A stretch of DNA of 58,001 bases from Planctomycetota bacterium (GTDB lineage: Bacteria > Planctomycetota > Planctomycetia > Pirellulales > Pirellulaceae). Position 1 is the stretch's first letter. Every line of letters starts with the position of its first letter. The stretch lies in NCBI GenBank assembly GCA_003671195.1, contig QWPJ01000036.1, positions 1 to 58,001 of the forward strand, written 5' to 3'. A model generated the notes under the pieces. It did not search any database. It saw only the letters and a program-made list of their open reading frames with translations, and was not told where the DNA came from. The translations under genes were made by a program, and so were the position numbers. Shown in pieces: positions 34,749 to 42,302 of the stretch.

Positions 34749-36905
34749 CTATCGCAAGCGGACGACACGATCGGCGACGACTTGTTTGGCGTTGAGGTTT
34801 GGCAAGAAGCCTTGGGGCCCAAAAACGGTGACAGGTTGTTGGACATAGCGTCTGAGGTTAAGACCGGTGGTAGGTCGGACGTAGGCTTTGACATTTCCGA
34901 GGTCATCGGTGAGAGCGAATTCTGGCTGACCTGGCAAAGAGGTATGGACAGCGACCAGCCAACCCGACATTTCGGACTCCGAGGCTGGGGATCTCAGGGG
35001 GAGCGCGTCTGAGAAATTCGTGGGGGGAGCGATGGGCGAGGCAGAGGATCGTTGCCGGACCGATTCGAAGCGTTCGATGCGATCGAGAAGCAGTCTTGCT
35101 TCACCGCGCACGAGGGGAGTTTCGCCCCGTTCGATCCACATTTGGGCCGAGTCGCGGAGTGGAGCTAGATTCCATTGTTCGGCGGGGCGACTTACGATCA
35201 CCGAGAGTTGGACCAGGGCGTCTTGGATTTGCGGTGTTTGAAACGATTCAACTTCGTTTTGCATCGCCTCTGGGTTGTACGAGGCAGAGGGAGAAAACGA
35301 CGCTGCGGATACTTTCAAGCGATCTTCGGGGTAGGAGCCGGCCGAATCGATAGCAAGGGAGTCCTCGGGATTGTAGCTCATCTCGGGAACTCGGTTTGGA
35401 GCGTAGCGACCTGAGGGGCGAGGCAGATGTTCGATACCCGCGATGGCTCCTGGGTTCGGGTTGGCTGCGCCAAAGCCATAAGGCGCAGCATTGGCATAAG
35501 GCGCAGCATTGGCATACGGTGCAGCGTTGGCATATGGCGAAGCGTTGGCATACGGCGAAGCGTTGGCATACGGTTGTGGGGCCGGCGATCGTGTGCGTCC
35601 TTGGAGTGGGTGTCCTTGGATGTTGTTTGGATCGACCAAGCTCAGACCGAAGATTCCCAGGACGTGGTTCATCGAGTCGGTTTGTTCGGGTCCGACCTGA
35701 CGTTGCGAGATTCGTGGGCGTGGTTGGTTGGTCGGCGGCCGGTAGGTTGGAGGTCTGGATTGGGTTTGCGTCCTTGATTGGGGCTTCGGCTTACTTCTTG
35801 GTTGCGACTCGCTGGGAGATTGGGTTAGAGATTGGGTACTAGATTTCGTCAGGATCGACGAGTTGGATTTGGTTTCTATTCGGCTTGCCTTAAGCTCCTG
35901 TTCGATTTTTTGTTGCTCGCGTTGGATTTCTTGGCGAGCGCGTTGGGTTTGTTCGGCTTCGTCGCTCCAAGCCAATTTCGATTCGGTTGGTTCTTGGTAA
36001 GCAGCTTGGCTGACGAGAGAGTTGGTCTTTTCTCGGGATGTTTCTGGGTCGGCGGGATCTTTCGCGACGGGATCTTTCGCGACGGAATCTTTCGCGACGG
36101 GCATGACCCCGATAATCGAGGATTTGATCCAGCGAAATTCGCCTTGGGGTGGAGCGATACGAAACCAGAGTTTCCTTTCGTCGCCTTGGCCTCGATAGGC
36201 TTCACCGAGGATCGCAACGGGTTGGGTCTTGGAGAGTTCGGTTTGAAACAGGAGTTTTTCGTTTTTGACCGTATCGGACCCGACCCAAGCGGGAATAGAG
36301 TCTTGAGCGACTTCGGCCATGCGTCCGCCTGGCATCAGGTACAGCGCGTCGGCTTGGACCCAGTTATGGCTTCCCTCAGGGGGGCGAATACCGGACCAAC
36401 CGTCATCGGTCTGGACGTAGACTTCGACACTTGAGCCTTTCGCTAGGGTTGCAGTAGGGTAGTAATCCGAGCCTGGTCCGCAGCGAACCGTCGCGCGAGG
36501 GACTTGGATGTAGCGCAGGTGATCTTGATCGACCGCGTGCATTTGGGATGGTTTAGCCATCGGTTGGTCGACTGATTGGATGTTCTGAAACGGTGTGGAT
36601 TGCGGTGTGGTTTCTTGTTTGGGTTTGGATGGGATGGTTTTTGCAGGTTCGGCTTTGTTCGAGGCTGTTTTGGTAGAGGTTGTTTTGGTAGAGGCCGGCT
36701 TCGTCAGGTTTGGTTTGGCCGATGCGGGTTTGGCCGATGCGGGTTTGGATGGTTTGTCTTCGAGTTGCCATTGCGCATGGGAGTTAAGGGGCAAAGCAGC
36801 GCAAGCGGCCAGAGCCGAGCAAGCCGCCAGAGCGATCGAGCGACCGATGGAGCCAAAGAGGCGGATCGAGGCGAGTGGTCTTTGGAAGGATCGCAAGATG
36901 ATCAT
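34749..36905 (-). CDS. Secreted SH3-domain protein with repetitive low-complexity regions
   Basis: 718 residues; AAGGAA lies six bases before the ATG at 36905. Signal peptide, then a Lys/Pro/Ala/Thr/Ser-rich stretch (TKPASTKTTSTKTASNK). An SH3b-like domain follows near residues 130-195 (YIQVPRATVRCGPGSDYYP, GSSVEVYVQTDDGWSGI, NWVQADALYLMP), and a second SH3-like part (PVAILGEAYRGQ, LWFRIAPPQGEFRWIKSS). Beyond lie a VAKDP repeat, Gln/Arg/Glu coiled coil, Ser/Gln/Pro-rich sequence, a PYANAS/PYANAA hexapeptide array, and a C-terminal domain (SPASESEMSGWLVAVHTSLPGQPEFALTDDL). SH3b domains often bind cell-wall peptides; function here unknown. Downstream of the small membrane protein gene by 37 bases. 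Confidence 0.8.
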   Translation of the reverse strand: MIILRSFQRPLASIRLFGSIGRSIALAACSALAACAALPLNSHAQWQLEDKPSKPASAKPASAKPNLTKPASTKTTSTKTASNKAEPAKTIPSKPKQETTPQSTPFQNIQSVDQPMAKPSQMHAVDQDHLRYIQVPRATVRCGPGSDYYPTATLAKGSSVEVYVQTDDGWSGIRPPEGSHNWVQADALYLMPGGRMAEVAQDSIPAWVGSDTVKNEKLLFQTELSKTQPVAILGEAYRGQGDERKLWFRIAPPQGEFRWIKSSIIGVMPVAKDSVAKDPVAKDPADPETSREKTNSLVSQAAYQEPTESKLAWSDEAEQTQRARQEIQREQQKIEQELKASRIETKSNSSILTKSSTQSLTQSPSESQPRSKPKPQSRTQTQSRPPTYRPPTNQPRPRISQRQVGPEQTDSMNHVLGIFGLSLVDPNNIQGHPLQGRTRSPAPQPYANASPYANASPYANAAPYANAAPYANAAPYGFGAANPNPGAIAGIEHLPRPSGRYAPNRVPEMSYNPEDSLAIDSAGSYPEDRLKVSAASFSPSASYNPEAMQNEVESFQTPQIQDALVQLSVIVSRPAEQWNLAPLRDSAQMWIERGETPLVRGEARLLLDRIERFESVRQRSSASPIAPPTNFSDALPLRSPASESEMSGWLVAVHTSLPGQPEFALTDDLGNVKAYVRPTTGLNLRRYVQQPVTVFGPQGFLPNLNAKQVVADRVVRLR
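35477..35566 (-). repeat. 18-bp tandem repeat, five copies, in-frame
   Basis: Five units of 18 bases, starting CATAAGGCGCAGCATTGG, plus a partial sixth. They encode the (PYANAS/PYANAA) repeats of the SH3 protein on the minus strand. Units differ at one to three bases, so this is not a recent slippage product alone. Confidence 0.88.
36056..36100 (-). repeat. 15-bp tandem repeat, three copies, in-frame
   Basis: GGATCTTTCGCGACG-type units repeat three times (one base change) and encode the V-A-K-D-[SP] repeat of the SH3 protein. Confidence 0.8.
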
Positions 36906-36942
36906 TCGAGATTCCTTAGGTTGGGAACGGCCAAGGCCGGGA

Positions 36943-37398
36943 TCAACGTTTTTGGGTCGGTGGTGGATTGGGGTTGTTCGGCACGGCCATTTCTTGGAGG
37001 GCCAGGATCGCTTCGATCGTCTCGTCGGCTTGCCGTTGTTGTTCGGGGGTCAAGGGTGCCGGGGCGAGGGCATTGGCATGGGAACTGGGATTTTCTGCGG
37101 TGATCTCGTGTGGGGTTCCCTGTGGGGTTTCGCCAGGGAGCCAGCCTGATTGGAGCAGGGCGTAGGAGGCCAGGGAGCAAAGGCCGACGGCTAGAAGGGA
37201 GGCAAGGATATTGACGCTGGTTCGTTTTTTCTTTTGGGTTGGGTACCGAGTGTTTTTGAGTTCGAGAAATTCTTCGCGTGAGGGGAGGGGATCAGGAGAA
37301 GGTTTCTGTCCGGAGAGCCAAAGGACATCGAAGCAGACGCGGGGTTGGCCTGGCGATTTGGCTTTCGATTTCGAGTTGGCCGGAGTGGGGAGTTGCAT
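36943..37398 (-). CDS. Small single-span membrane protein, unknown
   Basis: 151 residues. A Pro/Lys/Ser-rich cytoplasmic N-terminus of about 65 residues (including CFDVLWLSGQ and REEFLELK), one membrane helix (ILASLLAVGLCSLASYALL), then a Pro/Ala-rich periplasmic tail with a short helix (EQQRQADETIEAILALQEM). No family recognised. It precedes the SH3 gene by 37 bases and probably shares its transcript. ATG at 37398, no clear ribosome binding site. Confidence 0.65.
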   Translation of the reverse strand: MQLPTPANSKSKAKSPGQPRVCFDVLWLSGQKPSPDPLPSREEFLELKNTRYPTQKKKRTSVNILASLLAVGLCSLASYALLQSGWLPGETPQGTPHEITAENPSSHANALAPAPLTPEQQRQADETIEAILALQEMAVPNNPNPPPTQKR

Positions 37399-37733
37399 AG
37401 AGATGGGAGTGCTGAAGCGTTGGCTTTGGACGAACGAGTCGGTAAATAGCTGAGAATTCCCTTTGAAATCAAGGGGGAATTGGGAGCATTGGGGGTTTGG
37501 GTAGGCCGGGCAAAGGGAACTTGACGATTGGCTAAGAAATGTCGTATTTTCCGAGAAACCCGTTCTCAGGGCTTAGGTAAGGTCATGGATTAGGCCTTTA
37601 TCTTGCTAGTGTGGTAGCCATCAAGACCGTTGGCGATTAGACTCTCGGGGTTAGACCCAGGGGGGGTGATGGACAGTTTGTATCCCCCCGGCGATCCTTC
37701 CTTTAGATCCTTCCAGCTAGCGAACACGAGACC
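37399..37733. other. Divergent intergenic region (promoters)
   Basis: About 335 bases between the small membrane protein (minus) and the MFS gene (plus). It contains an imperfect hairpin with arms AATTCCCTT (37455-37463) and AAGGGGGAATT (37471-37481). No gene seen. Promoters for both directions should lie here, but no box is clear enough to mark. Confidence 0.4.
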
Positions 37734-39275
37734 ATGAGTACAGCGACCGAAACGACCGGGGTGTCGTCCCCCAATGCCCAGCGATTGTTATGGGCAGGTT
37801 TTATGGCCATTCTTGCAGCCGGGGTCGGTTTTTCGATCCGGGCTGGGATACTCAGTCAGTGGGCTGAGAAGTTTGGTTTTACGATGACCGAGCTTGGTCA
37901 GATCACCGGCGGTGGGTTGACGGGGTTTGGGATTATCATTTTGTTGAGTTCGTTTTTGGCCGACACGCTTGGGTATGGCCGGTTGATGAGTTTGGCGTTT
38001 GTGACGCATTTGGTTTCGGCGATTTTGACATTAGCGGCTGGATATGCGTTTGCCTCGGGAGGCAAGGACGCTGCATTTCAGTGTTTGTTTTGGGGGATGT
38101 TCCTATTTGCGATTGGCAATGGGATTGCAGAAGCGGTGGTCAATCCGTTGGTAGCGACGTTGTTTCCGAACAACAAGACCCACTACTTGAACATTTTGCA
38201 TGCGGGCTGGCCTGGAGGATTGATTGTCGGAGGATTGGCTTCGTACTTCATGAATCCGGATGGAGGCACACCGATTTCGTGGGAGGTGCAGATTTCGCTT
38301 TTCTTGGTGCCGGTGGTTCTTTATGGACTGATGCTATTGGGACAGAGGTTCCCGAGGTCTGAGGCTAGCCAAGCGGGAGTGAGTTTGGTGGAGATGTTCA
38401 CCCAGGTTTTTGCTCCGTTGATGTTGGTACTTTTGTTGGTCCATGCATTGGTCGGATACGTCGAGTTGGGAACCGACTCGTGGATCACGAAGATCACCGG
38501 TACGATCATGGAGTCGAAGCAACGAGGGCTGTTGCTTTTCGTGTACACGTCGGCCTTGATGTTTTTGCTTCGGTTCTTTGCTGGACCGATCGTTCATAGG
38601 ATTTCGCCGCTGGGGTTGCTGTTTGTCAGCGCACTGCTTGGTTTTGTCGGCTTGAACATGTTGGGTGCCGCGACGACGGTGGTTGCATGTGTGATTGCGG
38701 CGACTGTGTATGCTGTCGGTAAGACGTTCCTGTGGCCGACGATGCTTGCTGTTGCATCGGAGCAATTCCCCAAGGGTGGGGCGATCACCATCGGAGCCTT
38801 GGGTGGTATCGGAATGTTGTCGGCCGGGTTGCTCGGGGGTCCTGGTATCGGTTTCAAGCAGGACTACAACGCGACGGCGAATCTCAAGGAGAAAGGTCCT
38901 GCGGTTTATGACCGTTACAAGGCTCCGGGAGAGAATTCATTCTTTGGATTCAAGGTCACTGGTTTGGATGGAGCCAAGGTAGGAGTGCTTGAGGATGGCG
39001 GCAAGGAGTTGGCACGCGCTTCGGAGCTTCTCAAGAGCCAGGGTCGTGCGGACAAGAACAACGAGGAGTTGTCGGCATGGTGGCAGGAGGCATCCAAGAC
39101 CGCCGCTGACGATCAAAAACTCGTGACAGACGCAGGACTTTACGGGGGGCGGCAAGCGTTGAGACTGACGTCATTGGTCCCTTTGACGATGGCAGCGATC
39201 TACGGGCTTTTGTTCCTCTACTTCCGATCCCGAGGTGGTTACAAAGCCAAGAATGTGGATGCTGGCTCCCACTAG
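37734..39275 (+). CDS. Major facilitator superfamily transporter
   Basis: 513 residues, about twelve membrane segments. The first reads LLWAGFMAILAAGVGFSIRAGIL, and a loop after the second segment carries DTLGYGRLMS, an MFS-type loop. Segment 4-5 holds GNGIAEAVVNPLVATLFPNNKTHYLNILHAGWPGG, a feature of the sugar/glucose-galactose type MFS group (NPLVA...LN). A long loop of about 90 residues before the last segment is unusual (around residues 380-480, Lys/Glu-rich). ATG at 37734. Substrate unknown; a sugar is a guess. Confidence 0.82.
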   Translation: MSTATETTGVSSPNAQRLLWAGFMAILAAGVGFSIRAGILSQWAEKFGFTMTELGQITGGGLTGFGIIILLSSFLADTLGYGRLMSLAFVTHLVSAILTLAAGYAFASGGKDAAFQCLFWGMFLFAIGNGIAEAVVNPLVATLFPNNKTHYLNILHAGWPGGLIVGGLASYFMNPDGGTPISWEVQISLFLVPVVLYGLMLLGQRFPRSEASQAGVSLVEMFTQVFAPLMLVLLLVHALVGYVELGTDSWITKITGTIMESKQRGLLLFVYTSALMFLLRFFAGPIVHRISPLGLLFVSALLGFVGLNMLGAATTVVACVIAATVYAVGKTFLWPTMLAVASEQFPKGGAITIGALGGIGMLSAGLLGGPGIGFKQDYNATANLKEKGPAVYDRYKAPGENSFFGFKVTGLDGAKVGVLEDGGKELARASELLKSQGRADKNNEELSAWWQEASKTAADDQKLVTDAGLYGGRQALRLTSLVPLTMAAIYGLLFLYFRSRGGYKAKNVDAGSH

Positions 39276-39369
39276 AACACGGATCTAGGAAGTTTCTAGT
39301 GCATCAAAAAAGCGAAATCCGCTGAAATTCCTTTGGCGAAGAGCGCTTGGACATCTTCTGTGGTCGCTA

Positions 39370-39410
39370 CAATGCTCGGTAGCATTGCGATTTGGCTCCG
39401 ATGAGGAGCC
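39370..39410 (+). promoter_or_regulatory. Two adjacent hairpins upstream of the protease operon
   Basis: CAATGCT/AGCATTG (39370-39376, 39381-39387; four-base loop) and GGCTCC/GGAGCC (39394-39399, 39405-39410; five-base loop) follow each other, 23 bases before the ATG at 39433. They could be the terminator of the MFS gene or a leader structure of the protease operon. Confidence 0.5.
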
Positions 39411-39432
39411 AGCGACCCGAAGACCCCCTGCG

Positions 39433-41238
39433 ATGGTTAGCCGGCCAGTGAACAACCCAGCGAACGTATCAAGTCTGCGTCGAATGGCTTCGATTTGTTT
39501 TTTGCTCTTGGGTGCAGGTTTTGCGATTGGAGCGCCGCAGCAGGAACCCGAGTTAGCTCCTGAGGTGCTCGCTGCCCAGCAGAAGCGGGTCGAGGCGATG
39601 CGTAAGGCATCGATGGCGACGGTTGGGGTTTTTGGCATGGACAGTCAGGGTGGCGGGAGCGGGGTGTGCATCTCGCCTGATGGCTATGTGCTGACGAACT
39701 TTCACGTTTCGAGTCCGTTTGGGCATCGCATGCGATGCGGCATGAACGACGGCAAGATGTACGAGGCGGTCGTAGCGGGGATCGATCCGACGGGGGATCT
39801 AGCGGTCTTGAAGATGTACGGCCGGGATGATTTCCCGACGGCGACGATCGGTGATTCGGATCGAGTGCGCGTGGGGCAATGGTGTTTTGCGGCGGGCAAT
39901 CCGTTTGTCTTAGCGACCAATTTGCAGCCCACGGTGACCTATGGGCTCATCAGTGGCGTCCGTCGGTACCAGTATCCATCGGGAACGATTCTCGAGTACA
40001 GCGACTGCATTCAGACCGACGCGTCGATCAACCCTGGGAATTCGGGTGGGCCGTTATTCAATGCGGATGGGGAGTTGATCGGCATCAACGGTCGATGTTC
40101 GTTTGAGAAGCGTGGTCGGGTCAATGTTGGGGTCGGTTATGCGATATCGATCAAGCAGGCGATGAACTTCTATGGGAATCTGCGATCCGGACGGATCGTC
40201 GACCATGCGACGTTAGGTTTCACCGTAGCGACAGACACCCAGGGTCGCGTGGTGGTTTCGAACATTCTTGAGTCCAGCGATGCTTACCGACGGGGGCTTC
40301 GTTATGGAGACGAAGTGCTGCGGCTTGGGGATCGCGATATTTCCACATCGAACCAATTGAAGAATGTTCTTGGGATTTTCCCTGATTACTGGCGAGTTGA
40401 ACTTCGGTATCGCAACGAGCAGGGTGTTCAAGAAGCGGCGATAAGGCTTCAGAGTTTGCATCAACCTGGAGAGTTGGAAAAGATCGTTGAGGGGAGTTCT
40501 GAGCAAGGGCCAAAGCGATCTGGCGAGGCCAAGCCGACAGCGTCGAAGGATAGTTTGGCAGAGAAGTACGAATCGCGGCGTGGGTTTGGAAACTACTATT
40601 TCAATCGTTCGGAGCTCGATCGGATCGTCAAGTTGCAGGAGTCCCGCAAACCTACATTACCAACGAGCGGTCCGGACGACTCGTTGCAGGTGCGTTTTGT
40701 CGGCAGTGTGATCGGGGAATCCACAGCGGTCGAAGCTCGATTCGATCCGGAGAAAATTCACTGGACACTGGCCGACAAGAATTCCTCGGTCACAGTCAAA
40801 GGTAGCTCGGGCAAAGGTGGCTGGGGACCTTGGATTCAGAACCAGGACCCACTTCCCATCTCGATCGCGATGAGGCTTTGGTATCAATGGCACGAGCAAG
40901 GGCCCCGCAAGCTCGGAGAGGTCATCTATATCGGCCAGAGCCCGGTCTTGGGCAAGCAAGGGTTGCTCGACATGACCAGGGTGGTTTTGGGAGAGGTCAC
41001 CGCCGAGGTGTATACATCGATCTCAAGCGGTGACATCGAATTGATTGAGTTGTTTACCGATCGGCAGACGGACCCGGCAGAAGTTTATTTTGACTACGAT
41101 GCGGCATCACCGATGGCACCCATGCCCAGTCGCGTGCGATTGAATTACGGGTTGGAATCTCGATTGGTTGTCGAATGGCTCAAGCTCGATACGTTGCCCG
41201 TTGAGAAAACCGAGGATGTTCCGGGAGGTCAGCCATGA
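39433..41238 (+). CDS. Trypsin-like serine protease with PDZ domain (HtrA type), catalytic triad intact
   Basis: About 601 residues from the ATG at 39433 (in-frame alternatives: TTG 39385, ATG 39484). Signal peptide (ICFLLLGAGFAIG). S1C protease: His in TNFHVSS (about 91), Asp in DPTGDLAVLK (about 122), Ser in NPGNSGGP (about 204). A PDZ domain follows (LGFTVATDTQGRVVVSNILESSDAYRRGLRYGDEVL). The last 230 residues hold no recognised domain. Periplasmic quality control or a signalling cleavage is expected. It overlaps the next gene by ATGA; three homologues then run in tandem. Confidence 0.92.
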   Translation: MVSRPVNNPANVSSLRRMASICFLLLGAGFAIGAPQQEPELAPEVLAAQQKRVEAMRKASMATVGVFGMDSQGGGSGVCISPDGYVLTNFHVSSPFGHRMRCGMNDGKMYEAVVAGIDPTGDLAVLKMYGRDDFPTATIGDSDRVRVGQWCFAAGNPFVLATNLQPTVTYGLISGVRRYQYPSGTILEYSDCIQTDASINPGNSGGPLFNADGELIGINGRCSFEKRGRVNVGVGYAISIKQAMNFYGNLRSGRIVDHATLGFTVATDTQGRVVVSNILESSDAYRRGLRYGDEVLRLGDRDISTSNQLKNVLGIFPDYWRVELRYRNEQGVQEAAIRLQSLHQPGELEKIVEGSSEQGPKRSGEAKPTASKDSLAEKYESRRGFGNYYFNRSELDRIVKLQESRKPTLPTSGPDDSLQVRFVGSVIGESTAVEARFDPEKIHWTLADKNSSVTVKGSSGKGGWGPWIQNQDPLPISIAMRLWYQWHEQGPRKLGEVIYIGQSPVLGKQGLLDMTRVVLGEVTAEVYTSISSGDIELIELFTDRQTDPAEVYFDYDAASPMAPMPSRVRLNYGLESRLVVEWLKLDTLPVEKTEDVPGGQP

Positions 41239-42293
41239 TCGGTCTGGCATTGCGTTTAGGGAATTTTATCGCTGCGATCTTCGTCGTGTTCTTGTTGGAT
41301 ACTCGGTGGGGAATGGCCGAGGACAAGCCAAGCTCTGAAGCGCCGATCGCTCAGGGTAGTTTGAGTGGACTCGAGGAATTGTTTCAAAATACCCAGCGGT
41401 CGGTTGTGAAGCTCTATGGGGCCGGGGGCATGCGCGGGCTCGAGAGTTACCAAAGTGGGGTTGTCATCGGAGATGGCAGCACGATTTTGACGAGTTGGTC
41501 AACGGTCTTGGATGTCGATAAGGTGCGTGTGGTGACCTACGATGGACGACGACTCGACGCCGAGATGATCGGGGTAGATCCTGAGTGCGAACTAGCCCTT
41601 TTGCGGGTTGAAAACTCGAAGTTGCCTGGATTTGTCTTGGATGCGAAGTCCCAGGTGAGGCCAGGTCAGCGAGTTTTTTCGATCACCAATCTCTTTGGGA
41701 TCGCAGCGGGCAACGAAGCTTGTTCGTACCAAAAGGGGGTGGTCATGGCCGTGTCGGACTTGCAGTCGAAGTACACAGGACTTCGGTCGGTCTATCGCGG
41801 CAAGGTGATTGTGGTGGATGTGATGACCAACAATCCGGGTGCGGCCGGTGGCGCGCTCGTGGATTTAGGGGGTCGATTGGTCGGAGTCATCGGCAAGGAG
41901 TTGCGAGACGAGCAGAGTGGAATTTGGCTCAATTACAGCATCCCTGCTGAGGTTGCGGCCGCATCGGTGGAGCGCATTTTAGCCGGTAAAACCCGTTCGG
42001 CAGGTGCATCGATTGCGTTGGCAAAAAATCCGCACAGAGCATTGGATCTTGGGATGGTTTTGATTCCCAACGTGATTCCCAAGACACCGGCATACATCGA
42101 TCGGGTCCTCAAGGATTCGCTTGCTGCTCGTGCAGGGATCGAGGCCAATGATTTGGTTTTGTTGGTCAATGAGCAGCGGGTCGATTCGCTCAAGTCGTTC
42201 GAACAAATCCTGCAAACGATCGAACGGGGTGATTCTTTTCAATTGCTCGTACAGCGGGGCACGGAATTGCTCCGTGTCCAAATTCGTCCTTAG
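41235..42293 (+). CDS. Trypsin-fold PDZ protein, catalytic residues lost (pseudoprotease)
   Basis: 352 residues: signal peptide, one protease-fold domain, one PDZ domain (FQNTQRSVVKLYGAGG, then GMVLIPNVIPKTPAYIDRVLKDSLAARAGIEANDLVL). Aligned by eye with the upstream copy, the His position is Ser (TSWSTV), the Asp is Glu (DPECELALLR), and the nucleophile Ser is Ala (NPGAAGGAL). All three catalytic residues are thus replaced while the fold-defining Gly and hydrophobic positions persist, so it is probably a binding or regulatory subunit. Four-base overlap with the active protease supports stoichiometric co-expression. Confidence 0.88.
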   Translation: MIGLALRLGNFIAAIFVVFLLDTRWGMAEDKPSSEAPIAQGSLSGLEELFQNTQRSVVKLYGAGGMRGLESYQSGVVIGDGSTILTSWSTVLDVDKVRVVTYDGRRLDAEMIGVDPECELALLRVENSKLPGFVLDAKSQVRPGQRVFSITNLFGIAAGNEACSYQKGVVMAVSDLQSKYTGLRSVYRGKVIVVDVMTNNPGAAGGALVDLGGRLVGVIGKELRDEQSGIWLNYSIPAEVAAASVERILAGKTRSAGASIALAKNPHRALDLGMVLIPNVIPKTPAYIDRVLKDSLAARAGIEANDLVLLVNEQRVDSLKSFEQILQTIERGDSFQLLVQRGTELLRVQIRP

Positions 42294-42302
42294 GAAAAAC
42301 CG

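Noticed and set aside
35832..36434. 200-codon frame antisense to the SH3 gene
   Set aside because: It is rich in Phe/Gly because it reads the opposite strand of repetitive Lys/Pro/Ala codons; the SH3 gene has a good ribosome binding site and signal peptide.
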